A model generated the notes under the pieces. It saw only the letters and a list, made by a program, of their open reading frames with translations. It did not search any database and was not told the origin of the DNA. The position numbers and the translations under genes are program-made. 64,000 nt of DNA from Kiloniellaceae bacterium. GTDB taxonomy: Bacteria; Pseudomonadota; Alphaproteobacteria; Kiloniellales; J153. The stretch covers positions 1 to 64,000 of the forward strand of contig JAJFGO010000085.1 in NCBI GenBank assembly GCA_021776095.1. The letters are read 5' to 3'. Within the stretch, counting starts at the first letter, position 1; every line of letters begins with the position of its first letter. This document shows positions 58,622 to 64,000 of the stretch, piece after piece.

Positions 58622-59857
58622 TTAGGCCGCCCGCCGATTGAAACGCCGGGGCCGTTTGCCGGCCCCCGGCCCGGGCCGACGCGCGCCACCCCTGCCCTTT
58701 TTAACCGACGGAGCCTCTGGACCGACCGGCCCGTCGCCGATGACTTTCAATGAGGTTTTAATCAACCGCTCGATCGCGCGCAACTGCGGCCGCTCGCTCG
58801 AGTCGCAAAACGAGATCGCGACCCCCCCGGCCCCGGCGCGCGCGGTGCGGCCGATCCGGTGGACATAACTTTCGGGCTCGTGCGGCAATTCGTAATTGAT
58901 GACGTGGGTAATATCGTCGACGTCAAGCCCTCGTGCGGCAATGTCGGTGGCAACCAGCACGCGGGCACGGCCGGCGCGGAAGTTTTCCAGCGCCCGCTGC
59001 CGGGCGTTCTGGGATTTGTTGCCATGCAAGGCTTCGGCACTGACCCCGCCCTTGTCTAGCCGTTTGACTACGTTGTCGGCCCCGTGCTTGGTGCGGGTGA
59101 AAACGATGACCTTGGCCAGATCGGGGCCCTTGAGGAGCGACGCCAGAAGGTCACGCTTGGCGGCCGTGGCGAGGTGATGAACGCGCTGCTCGATGCGCTC
59201 GACCGCCACGGTCTTGGCCGCGATTTCGACCCGCTGGGGTTGATGGAGGATCTCGCCGGCCAGCCTGGCGACTTCGGCCGGCATGGTCGCCGAGAACAGC
59301 AGCGTCTGACGTTCCGCGGGCAACATGGATACGATCTTCCGCACGTCGCGGATGAAACCCATGTCGAACATGCGGTCGGCTTCGTCGACAATGAGGTATT
59401 CGCAGTGGCTCAGGTCGGCGCGGCGTTGCTGGACCAGATCGAGAAGTCGGCCCGGCGTGGCAACCAGAATATCGACGCCGCGGCGCAGCGCCTCGATCTG
59501 CCGGCCCTGAGGGACGCCCCCCATGACCACCGCCTGGCGCACGCGCATATGCCGCCCATAGTCCTTAATGCTGGCGGAAATCTGCAGCGCGAGTTCGCGC
59601 GTGGGCGCCAGGATCAAGGCCCGCGTCCCGCGCGGCAGCGCCTTGACGCCGTCCTCGTCCAAGTTCTGCAAAAGCGGCAAGGTGAAGGCCGCCGTCTTGC
59701 CGGTGCCGGTCTGGGCAATGCCGAGCAAATCCATGCCGTCGAGCAGCAGCGGAATGGCACGGCGTTGAATCGGGGTTGGGTCCGTGTAACGCGCATCTCG
59801 GAGAGCGCGCAAGAGCCGCTCGGTAAGCCCGAGTTCGGCAAAATTAGAAACTGTCAC
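58622..59857 (-). CDS. DEAD-box RNA helicase, RhlE type
   Basis: The 411-residue ATP-dependent RNA helicase has the Q motif ([20 protein letters not shown], then [10 protein letters not shown]), motif [10 protein letters not shown], Ia PTRELALQI, Ib [17 protein letters not shown] (DEAD), [29 protein letters not shown] and [12 protein letters not shown]. The C-terminal tail is basic and Gly/Pro-rich ([18 protein letters not shown]), typical of RhlE-like enzymes that remodel ribosomal or structured RNA. GTG 59857 is chosen as the start because the domain begins there; the frame runs open further up to 59944. Confidence 0.9.
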   Translation of the reverse strand: MTVSNFAELGLTERLLRALRDARYTDPTPIQRRAIPLLLDGMDLLGIAQTGTGKTAAFTLPLLQNLDEDGVKALPRGTRALILAPTRELALQISASIKDYGRHMRVRQAVVMGGVPQGRQIEALRRGVDILVATPGRLLDLVQQRRADLSHCEYLIVDEADRMFDMGFIRDVRKIVSMLPAERQTLLFSATMPAEVARLAGEILHQPQRVEIAAKTVAVERIEQRVHHLATAAKRDLLASLLKGPDLAKVIVFTRTKHGADNVVKRLDKGGVSAEALHGNKSQNARQRALENFRAGRARVLVATDIAARGLDVDDITHVINYELPHEPESYVHRIGRTARAGAGGVAISFCDSSERPQLRAIERLIKTSLKVIGDGPVGPEAPSVKKGRGGARRPGPGAGKRPRRFNRRAA

Positions 59858-60268
59858 TAAATAAGAATCCTTAGAGTTCCGGCACAACGGCGCGCGCACA
59901 GAGACGCGACCGGCCTTGGCCGAGTCGTTCTTGTCCACGCGCACCTGGATAAAACGGGGTTTGGATGAGAAACTTCTGCGACAATAACGCCCGCGAGAAC
60001 GGGCCGAATCGCGCGATCGCGAGAAGTCCTAGGCTGGATATGCCCTCCCAGGGCCCGAAAGTCAAGTCATTCGGACCATTTAGCCCATATTCCTGGCCCC
60101 CCATCCAAGCCGTTGTCTAGACGAAAACGGCTTGGTCAAAATCATCTAACATATTGATATTATTTATTTTAGAGAGCCAAGATCAACGATGGCAGGGTGA
60201 CCTACCTGCATTGAAGACACGAGGAATTCCAGGCCCTCGCCGTCGTCATCTGATGGCGCCTGCCCTAG
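59858..60268. other. intergenic region upstream of the RhlE-type helicase with a strong inverted repeat
   Basis: A perfect 10-bp inverted repeat CCAAGCCGTT (60105-60114) and AACGGCTTGG (60126-60135) surrounds an 11-base loop containing TCTAGA. An AT-rich block follows (about 60140-60175) that could hold the helicase promoter on the minus strand, which would place the hairpin in a long 5' leader. I see no gene. Long structured leaders are common for cold- or RNA-stress genes, but that link is inferred. Confidence 0.45.
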
Positions 60269-60997
60269 TCATCCTGTCTCGACCACGACCTTGCCCATGA
60301 CCGAACCCTGTTCCACGGCTTCGTGCGCGGCGGCGATTTGGTCAAGCGGGTAGCGGCGGGCAATCGTGTGGCTGAGAGCGCCGGAGGCGAGCCAGGCCGC
60401 GATATCGTCGAGCACCCGGCGGCGTTTTTCGGGCGCCATGATGTAAGCCTGGACCAGGCGCAGCGTCACCCCCTTCAACGCCAAGGGATAGTAGGGTAAA
60501 ACCGGTTCCCGCTGACTAGTTGAGGAATAGAACGCGATAACCCCATCGGTCTTGATGATCTTGGCGTCGGCGGCCATGTTGGCGCCGAGGTCGACCTCGA
60601 CGATACGATCGCCCCCCTCGCCCCCGGTAATCTCAAGGACGCGGGCAGCCACGTCCTCGGTCCTGTAGTCGATGACATAATCCGCCCCGGCGGCCTTGGC
60701 GTGGGCCGCTTTCTCTGCCGAGCTGACCGTGGTGATAACGATCGCGCCGTCGAGCGCCGCGATCTGGACTGCATAGTTGCCGACAACCCCGGCGCCGCCG
60801 GCGATCACGCTCCGCCCCGCGACCGGGCCGTCGATCAGGACCGCGTGGTGGGCCGTCGCCACGGGCACGCCGATACAGGCACCCTCCGCAAAGCTCAGGC
60901 TTTCGGGCAGGGTGTGGACTTCGGCGATATCCAGGGCATTGTATTCCGCCGCCGTACCCAGCGGATTTTCCTTCCTGGTATGAAGCCAGAAGACGTT
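60269..60997 (-). pseudogene. 5'-truncated NADPH:quinone reductase-like gene
   Basis: The recognisable sequence is the nucleotide-binding and C-terminal part of a zinc-independent medium-chain quinone reductase: GTAAEYNALDIAEVHTLPES, VIAGGAGVVGNYAVQIAALD (the NADPH fold), and EAVEQGSVMGKVVVETG at the end. Homology begins near NVFWLHTRKENPLG at about 60994. The whole N-terminal GroES-like domain (about 90 residues) is missing. The open frame goes on to 61168, but that stretch is the antisense of the neighbouring peptidase start and is not protein-like for this family. The missing part was probably lost in a rearrangement. Confidence 0.75.
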
Positions 60998-61047
60998 CCC
61001 CAACGAACGGCGATCCCGGTCCCGCGAACGCCAAGAGGAGAGACAGA

Positions 61048-62222
61048 TTGGATATCGAACAACGAGAACACGCCGTTCTGAGTTGGCTGGACACCAGAAG
61101 GACGCCATGCTCAATCTCCTGGGCCGTCTCGTGAACATCGATTCAGGGTCGTACAACAAGAACGGCACGGACGAAGTCTATCGCATGTTGCAGGCTTATT
61201 TCTCGCAGTTCGGTATTGAGAGCGAACTGATTCCCTTGGCAACATCGGGGCATGATCTTCGCGTGCTGGTGCCGGCGGGGGGCGAAGGCGCCGGCAACCG
61301 GCCAATCATGTTGATGGGGCACTGCGATACAGTCTTCGCCGATGGCACCGCCGATGAGCGGCCCTTCACGATCAAAAATGGCCGGCCTTATGGCCCGGGC
61401 GTGAACGACATGAAGAGCGGTGTGGTTTTGAACGCCTTCGTTCTGGCCGCGATCGCCAAGGCGGGCGGCACGCGAGCCCCCTTGGTCGGGCTGTTCAGTT
61501 CCGACGAAGAAATCGCCTCACCCGGCTCCCGGCCAGTCATCGAATCCGAGGGCCGTGCCGCGCGGGCGGTCTTCAACTCCGAGCCCGCACGGCCCAGCGG
61601 CAACGTGGTGACCGGCCGCAAAGGCGCGGTTTTCTTTCGTTTCGAGGTTTCGGGCAAAGCCGCCCACTCGGGCGTGGCGCACGAGCATGGCCGCAGCGCC
61701 ATTGAGGAACTGACCCGGAAAATTCAGGCGCTGCACGAATTGACAGATTATGAGCTCGGAACCACCGTCAACGTCGGCTTGATCGAGGGCGGCCGGTCCG
61801 TCAACACGGTCGCGCCATTCGCGGCGGCCGAGGTCGACGTCCGCTTTAAAACTTTGGCCGCCATGGAAGATGTCTTGGCGCAGATTCAGGACATCCTCAA
61901 GATCACGCACATTGCCGGGACTCAAACCGACATTGTGCGCGAAGGGCGGTTTTTGCCGCTCGAGGAAAGTGACGCCAACCGCGCCTTGTTCGATACCTAC
62001 GTGCAGAGCACCAAGGAATTGGGCTTCGAGGTCGCCGGCGAGTACACCGGCGGATCGGCCGATTCTAGATTCACCTCGGCGGTCGGTACGCCGACATTAT
62101 GCGGCATGGGCCCGATCGGCGCCGGCTCTCACAGCGAAGACGAATTCATGGACGTCGACTCCATGGCACCGCGCGCAAAGGCCCTCGCGCTCACCGTGCT
62201 CAGGCTGGCGTCGTCAGACTGA
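61048..62222 (+). pseudogene. M20-family (CPG2-like) metallopeptidase with an early frameshift
   Basis: The long frame from ATG 61107 encodes most of an M20 peptidase: the metal-site motifs LMGHCDTVF, GPGVNDMKSG, FSSDEEIASPG and the late GIGAGSHSEDEFMDV-like GAGSHSEDE, with the dimerisation domain (FEVSGKAAHSGVAHEHGRSA). The natural N-terminus appears in another frame: TTG 61048 with AGGAG seven bases ahead gives LDIEQREHAVLSWLDTR, which continues in sense into KDAMLNLLGRLVNIDSGS only if one base is added near 61098. Translation from 61083 or 61107 could still yield a nearly full protein. The break may be a mutation or a sequencing error. Confidence 0.75.
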
Positions 62223-62342
62223 CGTAACCCTGCCTAACAAATCACTTGAACTGAGCCTGACGTCAAGCTTGGCACGAGCTTGTATCCTGATGGCACCCAT
62301 ATGCCCGTTCGGTTCGGAAAACTTGACCCCAGGAAGCAGGAA

Positions 62343-62378
62343 GCCCGCCATCTCAAGGAGATAGCGGGCCCTTTTTTT
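62343..62378 (+). terminator. intrinsic terminator after the M20 gene
   Basis: GCCCGC-C-ATCTC (62343-62354) pairs with GAGAT-A-GCGGGC (62358-62369), a 12-position stem with one C/A mismatch and a 3-base loop. CC and seven T follow (62372-62378). It lies 120 bases after the M20 stop on the plus strand. Confidence 0.8.
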
Positions 62379-62676
62379 GGTTGCGGGGGCCCGCAACCAC
62401 CTATATTTGCTGTTTTGTACACGGTCACCCAAGTGTCGCGAATAGTCGGTCCAATTGACTACGTATCTGGCAGGCGGGATTGTTACCGGATGGTCGAGAT
62501 CCGGCTGAGCCGGAGGCAAAGACAGGGCTCGGAGAGTGGCACTTGAGCGACGGAAGTAGAGTCCGTTTCCAGCGCTTGCGCCGGACGCGCCATATTCAAG
62601 GCCAAAAAAAACGCGCACAAGGAGCAATGGCATACATCCTATAGTATACTCAGATAGGACTCCGATTCGTTGAAAT
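62379..62676. other. intergenic region between the M20 terminator and the terminal helicase
   Basis: It starts with an 8-bp hairpin GGTTGCGG-GGGC-CCGCAACC (62379-62398) directly after the terminator. Composition is more mixed than the core genome around it. Near 62640, TATAGTATAC offers possible -10 elements for the helicase, with no clear -35. No integrase, tRNA end or direct repeat was recognised, so a mobile-element boundary cannot be shown. Confidence 0.4.
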
Positions 62677-64000
62677 ATGAAACCAACGCAAGCTGCCATA
62701 GTTTCGGGCGAGGATCGTCAGCCGGACTTGTTCGATGTGAAAACAGATCTCCTCCTGCCACCGCGGCTGGAGGTGAAAGGCGCCGTTCATGGGAACGCGG
62801 TGCAGGGGTTCGCATTCCTGGCCCACAAGCGCCGTGTGCGCCTTTCCGCCTATGAGAAGAGAGGCGTTAGCGGGCACCTCGCATATGATGCGAACGAGGC
62901 TGCCTTTTTCATTTCCCCGAAGGAGACCGGCGCTTCAGTCCCGACCGGCTCGATCCTTGTCAGACCGGACGCTTCCCAAGCGACGGCCCTGTGTGAGGCA
63001 GATCGGCAGGAAAAGGGTACTGGCACCGCCCTAGGCCCATAGCCCCGGCACTTGAAGATATCGGGCTTGGCGAGGCGAGATGTGCGGCGATCACTGAGAG
63101 CTGGAACGGTCAGTTCGAGTTCAGCCAGGAGAACCGGTGGAGCGATCCGCCATCAAATGGGCTGCGTCGGCCTCAGATAGGCGCTCTGTACGCCGCCCTC
63201 GCGCATTGGAGCGTGAGTGATGACGCCGCAACCATCGTCATGCCCACGGGTACCGGCAAGACGGAGACGATGCTGGCTCTGTTGGTCTGCGTCCGGCTCC
63301 GGCGGCTTATGGTTGTTGTCCCCAATTCCGCGCTGCGCGATCAGATCACGGAGAAGTTTCTCACACTCGGGAAGCTGGCCGAATGTGGCTGCGTACCGCC
63401 AGATGTGCATCCGCCCGTGGTTGCGACGCTCAGGCACAGGCCTTCGTCCATAGGAGAAGTGGACGACATCTTCCGCCGGGCAAACGTTGTCGTCGCGACG
63501 ATGAATGTAGCGGGTCAGTGCAGCGCTGAGGTCCAGGATCGGATGGCGGAGCTTTGTTCGCATCTTTTTATAGACGAAGCACACCACATCGCCGCGCGTA
63601 CATGGGCCGAATTCAAGCGGCGGTTTCGCCGGAATCCGATCCTTCAGTTCACGGCCACGCCGTTCCGGATGGACGGGAAGAGGATCGACGAGAGATATAT
63701 CTACTCGTACCCTTTGTCCCGCGCGCAGAATGAGGGGTTTTTCCGCCTGGTCAATTTCGTCCCCGTCGTCGAGTACGATCCCGGCGATGCGGACGCTGCG
63801 ATCGCAAGGAGAGCCGGCAGGCAACTGCGCAACGACCGGGACGTCGGGCTGGATCATTTGCTGATGGCGCGTGTCAGGACCACGCAGCGCGCCGATGAGG
63901 TCCTGGAGCTGTACCGGGACGATTTTGGCGATCTTCACCCTGTTGCCATTCATTCGGGAATTCCGGCGCCGAAGCGGCGGGAGCTTCTCCAGCGCCTGAA
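62677..64000 (+). CDS. DEAH-type SF2 helicase, N-terminus in another frame, runs off the window
   Basis: From about 63015 to the window end a frame reads as a superfamily-2 helicase: RRPQIGALYAALAHW (Q-like), IVMPTGTGKTETML (motif I), VVVPNSALRDQI (Ia), VVVATMNVAG, LFIDEAHHIAARTW (DEAH) and LQFTATPFRMDGKR (III). This resembles helicases of defence or restriction loci. No usable start lies in that frame after the in-frame TGA just before 63000. The upstream frame from ATG 62677 (120 residues, MKPTQAAIVSGEDRQPDLFD) runs to a TAG at 63040. A -1 shift at A-AAG-GGT (63012-63018) would join them. This is either programmed frameshifting, a disrupting indel or a sequencing error. Function is not known. 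Confidence 0.65.

Noticed and set aside
58472-58753. 93-codon plus-strand frame across the end of the helicase gene
   Set aside because: It overlaps the helicase C-terminus on the other strand, has no ribosome site, and its composition is not protein-like.
62223-62676. Possible integration site of a mobile island at the window end
   Set aside because: No integrase, tRNA fragment or direct repeat is visible in the window; the disturbed genes alone do not show a mobile element.
63153-63953. 266-codon minus-strand frame at the window end
   Set aside because: It is opposite a plus-strand helicase with motifs I, Ia, II and III. The minus product has no recognisable features.

Overview
The window is GC-rich, gene-dense DNA with alphaproteobacterial character, probably Rhodospirillales-like. 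The lineage is inferred from base composition and gene families; no ribosomal RNA, tRNA or marker gene is present to settle it. No CRISPR array, insertion sequence or complete prophage was found.

Layout. (1) 1-7.8 kb holds housekeeping and accessory genes: a Bcr/CflA-type exporter with what looks like a complete attenuator (sigma-70 promoter, 15-residue leader peptide, competing hairpins), an MFS/VOC gene pair, a secreted Spondin_N protein, an OmpR-type two-component system and a Tat-exported DUF882 (M15-like) protein. (2) 8-22.2 kb, minus strand, is a type VI secretion (T6SS) delivery operon: two Hcp paralogues, VgrG, a DUF2169-pentapeptide fusion, a second large pentapeptide protein, DUF3540, a PAAR-like DUF4150 protein, a transglutaminase whose start overlaps the PAAR stop, two proteins I cannot identify, and an L,D-transpeptidase. 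(3) 22.5-43.4 kb, minus strand, holds a sigma-54 activator, ClpV, TssG/F/E/C/B/A, TagF, TssM/L/K/J and an FHA protein. All 13 core T6SS components are present. (4) 43.9-52 kb, mostly plus strand, holds a PP2C phosphatase and a membrane Ser/Thr kinase (with FHA and TagF, the threonine-phosphorylation control pathway), two DUF4399 paralogues, a secreted caspase-SH3-SUMF1 protein, a DUF4384/TPR protein and a SnoaL-like protein. (5) 52-58 kb, minus strand, is a BMP-type nucleoside/nucleobase ABC importer with a cytosine-deaminase-like hydrolase. (6) 58.2-59.9 kb holds a DEAD-box helicase and a small basic protein. (7) 60.2-64 kb is a disturbed end: a 5'-truncated quinone reductase, a frameshifted M20 peptidase, and a DEAH helicase whose N-terminus lies in another frame and which runs off the window.

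How it works together. The sigma-54 activator probably drives both hcp genes. Each hcp gene has a near-consensus -24/-12 promoter, an IHF-like site about 30 bp further upstream, and a pair of 16-bp palindromes at nearly the same distances, 111-144 bp from the -24 element. Once transcribed, the machine is probably gated by the kinase/phosphatase/FHA/TagF pathway. The secreted caspase-SUMF1 protein is a candidate periplasmic input, because TagR of Pseudomonas aeruginosa, which activates PpkA, is also a SUMF1-fold protein. The transglutaminase and the two unknown genes after the PAAR gene are the best candidates for cargo or cargo-related proteins.

The most interesting points are the attenuator at 1377-1536, the hcp regulatory architecture, the coupled PAAR-transglutaminase pair, the caspase-SUMF1 fusion, and the possible -1 frameshift in the terminal helicase.
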